Shown here: positions 12,751 to 21,950 of the stretch, piece after piece | Numbering within the stretch: the stretch's first letter is position 1 | Layout of the letters: the number at the start of each line of letters is the position of its first letter | Origin: Tomocerus qinae | Lineage: Eukaryota; Arthropoda; Collembola; Entomobryomorpha; Tomoceridae | DNA length: 64,000 nt | Direction of reading: 5' to 3' | Assembly (NCBI GenBank): GCA_020055645.1 | Contig: CM034546.1 | Coordinates: forward strand, 109,399,375-109,463,374 | Position numbers and translations under genes: made by a program | Notes under the pieces: generated by a model | What the model was told of the DNA's origin: nothing | Databases searched by the model: none | Seen by the model: the letters and a program-made list of their open reading frames with translations, nothing else

Positions 12751-13480
12751 CTCTTAATATCGGCAAATTACAAAGTAGTAATAATAACAAAGTCCGTCTT
12801 TCCCAAGACGATCCGATTTCCAATATTCACTCACTGTCAAACAAGCCAAAATATTTAGCCCGATGAACATTTTAGTTAGGCTAAAAACAGTCTTTACATG
12901 AAATGAAATTAATACATGGTTTATTAAGTTTGAAATAGGTAATTCTACATGGCATTCATGTACTCTAGATTAAATATTACTTCAATAATATGTACCTTTC
13001 ACTCTCAAAAGTGGAAATTACAGTGCGAGTGTTTTATTAAAAATATGGGCCTTAGTTATCGGCATCGGAGTGTTTTTAGCATTCGTGCATTTTATTTAGC
13101 AACCTTGATTTATCTTGGTAAAGTAAAACTACTGTTACTTCCTAATTACCTTAGTACCACCATGCCGGAGTTGCACCCCAATACGCATTCTGATTAGCTG
13201 AAATTTTTTTGAAATCCAGCCTTCTGATTTGCTACTGCTATAACGAATATTTTATAGATTCCCAAATGGGGAAATCTTAGTAATGCAACTATTACAAAAT
13301 ACGATACAACTCATGACATATCCTACACAGAATGTACCCAATCAAGGTGGAAAGTACAACGGAATCATATTATGAATCATTTGCTCATAGTAGTAAGTAA
13401 ACATTTGTTTTCCAATACGACTTTAAACAACGACTGAACCTTCGATTTCTGAATTCTCATTACCTTCCGAAATAAACTGT

Positions 13481-14222
13481 GTCGGGTATCAGCAGATAAT
13501 CTCCCGTACTAGAAAATCTCCCCTATTGGAAAATCTCCCCGTTGGACAATCTCCCTATTGGAAAATCTCCCCGTTAGACAATCTCCCTATTGGAAAATCT
13601 CCCCGTTAAACAATCTCCCTATTAGAAAATCTCCCCGTTAGACCAGCTAATCTCCCCGGTATGAGAATTAAGGAGAAACGACAGAATGAAAATCGAAACT
13701 ATAAAACTTAGTAATTTGAGACATAGAGGTGGATCGGACATGGGAATGATGAGACTATGAGATTCCAATAATGTAATGGAAAACTGCACATTGTTTACCT
13801 GTACTTGAAGTAAACTGTTTGTCCTTCTACTGTTTCAAAAATACTTACATCCAATTATTATTTGTATTTGCTATTAATAAATACCAAAACTAATGCACAA
13901 AAAGCAATATATTTGCTGCCCGCCCCAAATTGCTAGTAAAGGAAGGAACTAGGATAAGAAAAAATGGTATAAACGAGATTGGTCACTACTATTAATTACT
14001 TGATAATAATATGTATCGATTTTCGTTCTGTCGTTTCTCTTTATTTCTCATAGCGGGGAGATTAGCTGGTCTAACGGGGAGATTTTCTAATAGGGAGATT
14101 GTCTAACAGGGAGATTTTCCAATAGGGAGATTGTCTAACGGGGAGATTTTCCAATAGGGAGATTGTCCAACGGGGAGATTTTCCAATAGGGGAGATTTTC
14201 TAGTACGGGAGATTTTCCGACG
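13481..14222. mobile_element. Foldback element whose arms are tandem repeats
   Basis: Each arm of about 200 bp contains several copies of a 32-bp unit (tctccctattggaaaatctc plus cccgttagacaa); right-arm copies are the reverse complement of left-arm copies. Beyond the tandem part a unique arm segment (ggagaaacgacagaatgaaa) is also inverted. The middle, about 13730-14010, is unique and non-coding. Outer ends (gtcggg... and ...ccgac) are imperfectly inverted. This matches foldback (FB-like) architecture. Confidence 0.8.
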
Positions 14223-14383
14223 TATTCCAAATACAATTACATTTTCTGCAACTCTGTATCATATTGAGCATACCTCAAAATCTGGTTGACCTACTGAAAA
14301 ATACGGGATTTTCTTTCCCCAAAGGTTCAGGAGGATTGCAGGTTGCCGAATTTCTACCATCTACTCATAATAACTTTTATTTG

Positions 14384-14796
14384 GGCTGAATTTAGGCAGC
14401 GGTACTTCGTTGCCGTTGTCGCCGCTGATGCTGTAGGAGGTATTGGGGGTTAGCGGCGACACAGATACAACCACTAGCGGCAACACGGACCAGCGGCAAC
14501 AGAGACAACCTATAATAATCTGATTTCCTATGTTGCCGCTAAACCTAATATTATAAGGCAGTTGGTGCATTTCTCCTCTGAGCTCAATGCTCTAAAAGCA
14601 ACACCTTATATTAGGTTTAGCGGCAACAGAAGAAATCAGATAAGGGCAAGGGTGTCTCTGTTGCCGCTATAGCGCTTGTAGCTGTGTTGCCGCTAGAGGT
14701 TGTATCTGTGTCGTGGCTGTTGCCACTAACCCCCAATATCTCCTTACTGCAACAGCGGCGACAACGGCTTCAAAGTATCACTGCCTAAATTCAGCC
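14384..14796. mobile_element. hAT-like foldback element, copy 1
   Basis: Starts ggctgaatttaggcagcggt and ends with its reverse complement (actgcctaaattcagcc, with changes). Arms contain repeated gcggcaacag/ctgttgccgc motifs. The same ends and motif are present in the element at 19217-19869. Immediate flanks (tttatttg and ttgttgtc) are not a clean duplication, so this copy is older or rearranged. Small frames inside are by-products of the repeat. Confidence 0.7.
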
Positions 14797-17700
14797 TTGT
14801 TGTCCTGCCATAAAATGTCTAAAGACATCTCGCCAAAAAGTAAAATATTTTTTATTTTAAACGTACCGTATTACCGTTGGAGGTCAGAAATGTAATATTT
14901 TAAAAACTTGAGACCCTCCAGAATATTGTACCATCTTTTAAGCCTTCATACGTCCGGATTGCATTGGTCAAGTTATCCTCAATTTCAAGGCATAGAACAA
15001 CACATGTTAAATCCACTATAGGTCCGACGCACCTTAATTAACCCATATGCAATAAGTCCCATTTATTTATCTCTACGTACTTAAATTGAATACAATAATA
15101 TATATTATATTTGATATCATATAGAAAATTTTTTTGTATAGATATGTGTTGGATTTGTGTAATTAATTTAATTGATGAGACTATATACTAACAAAACAAA
15201 GTTAATAAAAAGGCGAGGCTGTAGAAGAAGATTCAGATGAACTGCAACTTTACCTTTAATGTGTGGAGACTGAAAATTAAAGAAGATGAACCAAAGTCTG
15301 TTTTTCACACTCCTGGCCTGGGCCTGGAAACAGGCAACTGAAGATATCCAAAATGACTCTATCATGTGACGAGTACTGTGGACAAGTCACTAAACTTTAT
15401 TTTCACTTTTACACGGGAGTGTGAAGCGACCGATCTGACCATCGACTTTTTCAGTTACCATGGTCAGTCAGTATCATGGATATAGTCAGTCCTCAACGTT
15501 TTTAGCAGTTACAAATTGACGAGTAGGTCAGTCCAGTGGAAAATTGGCCATATAGGTTGCGACGGGATAACAATAACACAGGGGGACAATAATAGCAACA
15601 GCAATCTGCAGGATCTTCAGACAATGACAATTTGCCATTTGCCAATGCTGAATGCCATAAACTTTCTAGTCTACATTTGGATTTACTGGTGCACATCTGC
15701 ACATTTATTGTTATTTCGACTATTGCACTGCTATCCCTTGGTACAGTAACCATGGGATCGAATTAGAAGCAGTGACACTTTGGAAACTCGTAAGACAAAT
15801 TATGACTATAAAAGCGTTGGCATAGAGAAAGGCTCCAGCTCATGTCAGTCAGTCCACCGTTTTAATCTGTCGGATATTCTATGATTTACACATCCGGTCA
15901 ATTATAAAAGCTAGTTTACATTTTGGCAGAAAATTCTCTTTGCCATTTTTGATCTATCAGTTTTACTCCGATTTTGTACATTTTTGGGATGGCAAACGCA
16001 TTGGTTACAAGTTACAACTTCCTTTGGGTACATTTTTGATTATAGACGTTTCTGCGCCAGTTTTTATAAATTTCATATTTTAACGTTGAAATCTGAATAT
16101 AAGGAGAAAATGTCCAACGATTGTTTCTGCTAAATAATCAAAAAATCGAAAATGTTTCTAAAGGACATTGTAGCCAATGAGGCTACGATTTCAAAAATAT
16201 GCTTTATTAAAAAATCGGAGTAGAACTCTGGAAAAATGAAAATCAAAAATGACAAAAAATTCTACTGTGTATTTTGATAGTCACCTGAGTTTCCCAAAAT
16301 TGAGTCAACAGGACTTTAACACAGAAAGTGCAACACATTACACCAAAAGATATTTCACCCGACAATTCTTTCACGGACAGCCGCCACCCACATGGTTACA
16401 ATGTGATTCGGTTACTTTGATATGGGAAAATAATTTTAGTAAATACTGCTCGTATAAAAAAGGTAGGAATCTTAAAAAACTCATCGGGAAGCACAAGAAA
16501 ACTAGAAACAAAATGAAACCTCTGGATAATCTTAATTGGCTACAACTTTATAAACAGTTATGGAAAAGTGACAAGTCTACCGACTGAAATTGTATGAATA
16601 TGCTTAGTATTGTTCAACGCAAAAATTGTTTTGGAGTTTGGAATAAATCCTAACACTAATTATTATTATGGGGTATTGTGTTCTCTTTTTCTCAGGTGAG
16701 ATGTCAGAATTTCATCAAGAAAGATTGAGGTCATAAGGTGCTTCAATCTCCATAGCAGAATCTTTCATAGATAACAGGCTCAGTGTTCCATTTTAGCCGG
16801 CTAAAAATGATTTTGGTCAGCCAGCTGAAGTGGCTAGTTACTAAAATGGCCAAAAATCATGGTTTTTTAAATTTTCGGCCAAATCAAGGATGATTTTCTC
16901 AGTTCACATAGCCAGACTTGACTATTTTTTGGCCATTTCAGCCATGTCTGGCTGTGGCTAACAAAGAATTTCAACCAGCCGGCTGGCCACCGAAGCTGAA
17001 ATCCCTCTTTCCATACAGCCAGTTTGAAGCTTAGATGTACAATTGCAGTTAGAGGCCGGGTGTATTGTTGCATTGTTGGCTTATTGGCTTTTCCAGTTGT
17101 CATTTAACCTCAAATTAAATGGCAGGAGGTAATGAGGGAGGTTAATCGTCTTTTGTCGTCATGGTATCAATAAAAGCACCATGATATTATCGGAGGCTGC
17201 AATCCGGAAATTATAATGTCCCTATGCAAGTTCCCATTATCCTACCGGGTCGTTAAGATTGTCCAGAGATTTTATATTCAATACTAGTGAACCCAGCTAA
17301 GGGGCGCAATCACAGTAATAAAAACAATTCCGAAAAATCATCGGTATTTCCCTTAGGTTATTATGTTTGTAAATACAATAATTTAAATATAGTTTTAGTT
17401 TCTACAGTGGTTGGAAAATTAACTGCAGTTCCAACGTCCTGATAAAAAGGATTTTACTAAATTACAACAATAACTGTAGATCGCAGCCTCAAATACAGGG
17501 GACAATGAAAGACTCCATTTTTTAAAAACAGCCCAATAAGTTACCAAAACGCTCCCATATAAAATCAGAAAAATAAGATTCCCCCTGGGATTTTGGAAAA
17601 ACGTACAAATCCCATGAGTGCAACTTGCGAATTAATATTTCTGAAGGATAAATAGTGGCCCCCAGTACTGTTATTTAATTCTACAAAAAGATGTGCAAGC

Positions 17701-18109
17701 TGGCACAAAGGAATCAAGGGGATCCAGGGGGTAATAAAAAGTGAAACCAACTCTACTAAAAAATGCTAAATAAGTGTATAGATTTAACAAAACCAGATTG
17801 GATTAGGAGTTTTGAAATGTTAATTAATACGCACATTACGATCATAACGAAATGTTCCCTTTCGCCAATCATTTCCATCACAAAATAATCATCTTATGTA
17901 AATTTCTATTTTTGTTTTGATGTTATAATAATATAGGCACCCAGTACCATTGCTGAATTTCAAAATGATTATGCATATTATCATTGTCTAATTTCGAAAT
18001 AAGCTAATGTTAACCCATATTGGACTTCCTTGCTTCATGAAACATGTATTGTATACGCGCATGTGCATTGCAACAAAATGCCGCATTGTCCATGGCATAG
18101 ATAGATACA
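14797..18109. other. Intergenic, no gene recognised
   Basis: Contains diverged relatives of the foldback family at 12345-12750 (about 15950-16310) and imperfect repeated ggccattt/agccagc blocks at 16790-17040. A 112-codon frame at 16249-16587 starts inside that foldback relative and shows no family motif. Nothing else supportable was seen. Confidence 0.4.
15359..15510 (+). repeat. Diverged dispersed repeat, copy B
   Basis: Partner of 10733-10835; about 50 bp longer because of an internal insertion after the block ggacaagtcact. Low conservation suggests age. Family not assigned. Confidence 0.5.
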
Positions 18110-18120
18110 TAGATAGTTAC

Positions 18121-18393
18121 TAGTCTGGGGTCTTTTCCCTCATTTTTCATTTTTCCCTCATTTTCCCCTCCGCTTCTTTTCAGAATAAATTGGCCAACTA
18201 AAGTATTCTTCTATAGTGATTATCACTATGTACCACTGCAAGGTATACAGTTTTATGTCAATTTATTCCAAGGAGAAGGGGAGGGATTTTGAATTAAAAT
18301 ACCTCGTATCCAAAGTGATTTTCAAAAAATTTTACTCAGACTCTTGATTCTCTTATTATGAAATAATAAGAATAGAATACAGGAAGTCTTGAT
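18121..18393 (+). mobile_element. Short non-autonomous element with 11-bp flanking duplication, copy 2
   Basis: Same orientation and ends as the copy at 11258-11533, flanked by tagatagttac at 18110-18120 and 18394-18404. The two copies have diverged internally with small indels but retain the same borders. No protein is encoded; movement would depend on an enzyme supplied elsewhere. Confidence 0.75.
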
Positions 18394-18899
18394 TAGATAG
18401 TTACCTGCAACATAGGAAGAAATAATTTTATTATATAGAGATTCGCTAACAGTTTAAAAGCCAAAATAAATGTCTGGCCCTCTCGATTTCAAGGACATGA
18501 AACTGGAAGACAGTTATTAGTATTAGAGCAACTTTGTTTTATGGCTCTCTCTCACAAAATATTGTTGTTGGTGGTTGGCTGCATTATGGTATACTTTTCG
18601 GTATTATGCATACATGAATGTTTTTCCACCATGATGTATATGAAGTTCAGCAGCGCCAAAAAGACCATAGAAAAAAGGCTATGATTGCAAGAGCGCGGAA
18701 CATGATCGTAATAATGCAAAGTTATAATACTGCCAATCGCAAACCAATACCTATCTGTCTGTATTGTATTGTACACAGATTGTACGTCACAATGCTAAAG
18801 CTATAGGACACCAAAAAGCTGTACTACCCATTTTCCTAACCAAATAGCAATTCAAAAATTCACAATAAATAGTCTTACCGTCCTACCGCCTGTGATTCA

Positions 18900-19066
18900 C
18901 CCGCGTGATTTTGATTATGATAACCTTTGGTAGTTTTGTGTTGGTATTGGTGGTTTAGTTTGTTTTCAGTTTTCTCATCAGTTGTCAGTTGAATTCTTGT
19001 CAGCTTTTTCCTGTCTGTGGGGTCATCCGTCAATTTTACTAAGTGTCACCGTCGTCGCGTCCTTAG
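18900..19066 (+). other. Probable 5' untranslated leader exon / promoter region of the CENP-A gene
   Basis: A less AT-rich stretch ends at the donor ccttag|gtaaag (GT at 19067). The CENP-A start codon at 20081 is preceded by an acceptor (tttttatctag, exon from 20066) only 15 bp upstream, which implies a non-coding upstream exon. This is the best nearby candidate. The 5' end is not defined and no TATA box is claimed. Confidence 0.4.
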
Positions 19067-19216
19067 GTAAAGTTTGTCCGTTGTCCCTTATTTTAATTAA
19101 TTACTTTATTAAGTAATGTTATTCATTCTTTGATCTTTTGACTTTTGAAATACAGTAGAGGTTTCCCACAATTGGTGACCGGTCACTAAATTAACATGAA
19201 TAGGTATTGAAATGAC

Positions 19217-19869
19217 GGCTGAATTTAGGCAGCGGTACTTTGTTGCCACTGTCCCCGCTGTCGCCACTGTTGCCGCTGGGAGGTTTGGGGGGTTAGCGGC
19301 GACAACATAATAGCGGAGACAGTGGCAACAGCGGCAACAGTGGCGACACGGTACAACCACTAGTGGCAACAGCGGCGACACGCAAAATCCACTAGCGGCA
19401 ACAGCGGCGACACAGCTAAAACCACTAGTTAACCTATCGTCTTTTCCATTTGCCTCCCGTCACTATTTTTGCCTCTTTTTTGACCTAACCTAATAAACAA
19501 TAAACATACTACATTATGTTTATTTTTAATTAGGTTAGGTCAAAAAAGATGCAAAAATAGTGACGGGAGGCGAGCATTGAGCTCAGAGCAACAGTGCACT
19601 GGCTTATATTAGGTTTAGCGGCAACAGAGGAAATCAGATTAATGTGTCTCTGTTGCCGCTAGTGGATTTTGCGTGTCGCCGCTGTTGCCGCTAGTGGATT
19701 TTGCGTGTCGCCGCTGTTGCCACCTGCGATTTTTGTGTGTCGCCACTGTTGCCGCTGTTGCCACTGTTTCCGCTTTTATGCTGTTGCCGCTGACCCCCTT
19801 TACCCCCTAGCGGCAACAGCGGCGACAGCGGGGACAGTGGCAACAAAGTACCGCTGCCTAAATTCAGCC
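19217..19869. mobile_element. hAT-like foldback element, copy 2, with 8-bp target duplication
   Basis: Inverted ends ggctgaatttaggcagcggt and its exact complement are flanked by gaaatgac at 19209-19216 and 19870-19877. An 8-bp duplication is typical of hAT transposons. The arms are built of degenerate tandem gccgct/gttgcc units. A separate palindrome sits in the centre (19452-19571). It lies in the inferred leader intron of the CENP-A gene. No transposase is encoded. Confidence 0.85.
19452..19571. mobile_element. Palindromic MITE nested in the hAT-like element
   Basis: A 43-bp arm starting gcctcccgtcactatttttg is mirrored with about one mismatch, around a short AT-rich loop. It sits between the two arms of the host element, so it either inserted there or forms its core. 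Confidence 0.7.
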
Positions 19870-20080
19870 GAAATGACTACAGTACCTGCTTGTGTTATCC
19901 TGGAATTGTGAGAAACGTCTATTGTTGATTGTGTGGCAAAACTTTTACTAGTAATTTTTGATTATGTATATGTAAATATAATGAAGGTAACGTAAAATGT
20001 ATATTATTGTTGTATAAAATTTTATTATTATTGTATAGTATTTATAATATTTAATTTTTATCTAGGCCTTCAACGGGAAA

Positions 20081-21247
20081 ATGGATCACCCCGGCGGAAA
20101 TAAACGACGGAAAGGGCCAAGGATTTCAACCCCAACACTAGAGTTCACCGGACGTGTTCCACGACGAGTATTAAATAAGGAAAATTATGATATAAATTCT
20201 GATTCTGATAAATCGGATCTTTTAAGTGTGAAAAGCTTTTCAAGCCTTTGGAGTGGCAATACCTCTGAAATTTACGATAGAAGTACATTACCAACCCCCA
20301 TTGAAACTCCAAGAAAAATTTTAAGAGATAAAGACATTGACAGAAGACCACCTGCAGCTTTAAATAGTTCGCCATCAGCATCACCATCAACATCATCTCC
20401 ACGAGTACCAGATGAGCAAGAATTACGCAGTCAAGGAACGACGCCATCAAATGTATCTTTAGCAGCAAATCGAAAAACCGGGGTGGAAAGTGAGAATTCT
20501 AAATCATATACTAAGCAGCCTAGTACTTCGGCTGCAGCTAGAAAAGAATTAGAAAAACAAAAGAAAGTAGCCCAATCTGTATCCCATGGGGTTCCTAAGA
20601 CACCGCCAAAACCATCTAATCGTTCCAAGAGAACTGAATCGCCAAGTAGTTCGGCATCAACAACACCTTCACAACAACCAAGTGAGCAAGAATTACGCCG
20701 TCAAGAAACGACGCCATCAAAACGAAAATCCGGGGTGGAAAGTGAAAAATCTAAATCATATGCCAATCGACCTAGTACTTCGGCAGCAGCTAGAAAAGAA
20801 TTAGAAAAGCAAAAGAAAGTAGCCCAATCTGTATCCCATGGGGTTCCTAAGACACCGCCAAAATCATCTAATCGTTCCAAGAGAACTGAATCGCCAAGTA
20901 GTTCGGCATCAACAGCACCTTCACAACAACCAAGTGAGCAAGAATTACGCCGTCAAGAAACGACGCCATCAAATGTGTCTTTAACAGCAAAACGAAAATC
21001 CGGGGTGGAAAGTGAAAAATCTAAATCATATGCCAATCGGCCTAGTACTTCGGCAGCAGCTAGAAAAGAATTAGAAAAACAAAAGAAACTAACCCAATCT
21101 GTATCCCATGGGGTTCCTAAGACACCGCCAAAATCATCTAATCGTTCCAAGAGAACTGAATCGCCAAGTAGTTCTGCATCAGCAACACCTCCAAGAGTAG
21201 TTCGAATTACTAAGACACAACCAAAACCACCTAAACCTTCCAAGAGG
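20081..21247 (+). CDS. CENPA: CENP-A exon 1: long basic tail
   Basis: 389 codons. It opens with a basic patch (NKRRKGPRIS), then an acidic Ser/Asp segment and several TP/SP sites of the kind phosphorylated by proline-directed kinases (inference). From residue 111 it is dominated by the tandem repeats listed separately. Without splicing the frame would end at 21316 after a further 22 codons. The stretch between the exons contains an imperfect inverted repeat (about 21310-21400). Confidence 0.8.
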
Positions 21248-21950
21248 GTAAGGAGATCGGATTCACCTGAACAGGTTAATATTTTTCGTAATCAGAGATC
21301 GAACTTAGGCAGATAAACTTTTTCCTTGCCTCCCGTTCTGCTCCCGCCTGATGTGGGAAAGAGGAGAGGCGGGGACGGGAAGCAGTTTATTTGCCTTGGA
21401 TCGAAAAGTAAATAGATGATAGACGGCCATTTGTTCGCGAGCTTGTGAAACCCGTTCAGGGGAAAGGAAGGCCTTCCCATGAGTCGCTCTCGTAGGAAGG
21501 GTAACGGTTTTCTCTGAAGAAGTTTATTATTAAAAAGAATGGAAAAGCACTTCGCGGGAAGAGAGAAACTAATGTCTATTATTGACACATAGCTTTAGAG
21601 CAATTTCATTTAAAATTTTACTTAAATTCTTTCAGGTGTCGTTAGCTTTCGTTCCTAATAAGCGTCTGAAGATTGCAAATATTGATCAGCATATACATCA
21701 TCTACAAAAAAATACAAATCGCTTAATAACCAAAGTGGCGTTTCAACGGGTTGTACGAGAAGTAACCACGCAAATTACACGCGAAGACTACAGATACACG
21801 GCCGCTTCTCTGGAAGCCTTACAAGAGGCAGCGGAGTCCTACTTAATTGGTTTGTTCGAGGATGCGTATTTATGCACAATGCATGCAAAACGAGTTACAT
21901 TATTTTTGGCAGATATGAAATTAGCACGAAGAATCAGAGGAGATCACTGA
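20081..21950 (+). CDS. CENPA: CENP-A-like centromeric histone H3 variant with giant repetitive tail
   Basis: CENP-A replaces H3 in centromeric nucleosomes and marks the kinetochore site. Exon 1 20081-21247 (donor AGG|GTAAGG) joins exon 2 21636-21950 (acceptor ttctttcag) in phase 0, giving 493 residues. Residues 390-493 carry the histone fold: AFQRVVREV (αN), LEALQEAAESYL (α2), LFEDAYLCTMHAKRVTLF and LARRIRG. DAYL and VTLF match CENP-A rather than canonical H3 (DTNL, VTIM), and loop 1 is one residue longer than in H3. Residues 1-389 are a basic Ser/Thr/Pro-rich tail, about ten times the H3 tail and longer than any CENP-A tail I know. An alternative in-phase donor at 21272 (CAG|GTTAAT) would add eight residues. 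The splice is inferred; the fold identity is clear. Confidence 0.88.
20411..21190 (+). repeat. In-frame tandem repeat in the CENP-A tail (3 units)
   Basis: Units start at 20411, 20681 and 20933 (270, 252 and about 258 bp) and each begins with gagcaagaattacgc. They encode 84-90-residue blocks containing PSTSAAARKELEKQKK, SVSHGVPKTPPK and NRSKRTESPSSSAS. The middle unit lacks 18 bp (six codons) present in the others. All length changes are multiples of three. Near identity points to recent amplification or homogenisation. Confidence 0.9.
21636..21950 (+). CDS. CENPA: CENP-A exon 2: histone fold
   Basis: 104 codons plus TGA. The H3 segment GTVALREIRRYQ is replaced by an unrelated-looking stretch (IDQHIHHLQKNTN), but the KNT/RLITK block aligns with the H3 KST/LLIRK block. 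Loop 1 plus α2, the CENP-A targeting region, falls at about residues 435-470 of the full protein. It ends RIRGDH, without a long C-terminal tail. Confidence 0.9.
   Translation: MSLAFVPNKRLKIANIDQHIHHLQKNTNRLITKVAFQRVVREVTTQITREDYRYTAASLEALQEAAESYLIGLFEDAYLCTMHAKRVTLFLADMKLARRIRGDH

Noticed and set aside
13500-14220. Possible CRISPR array from regularly repeated 32-bp units
   Set aside because: Units are contiguous with no unique spacers, occur in inverted orientation on the two sides, and the DNA is eukaryotic.
16249-16587. 112-codon plus-strand frame
   Set aside because: Begins inside a diverged foldback arm related to 12345-12750, and no family motif was seen.
19669-19911. Cys/Ala/Val-rich frame, and its mirror at 19109-19381
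   Set aside because: Both are translations of the tandem GTTGCC/GCCGCT arms of the hAT-like element, not genes.
20145-21243. Several minus-strand frames opposite the CENP-A tail (20145-20468, 20431-20628, 20953-21243)
   Set aside because: They mirror the repeated coding units; the plus-strand frame has the histone continuation and good splice sites.
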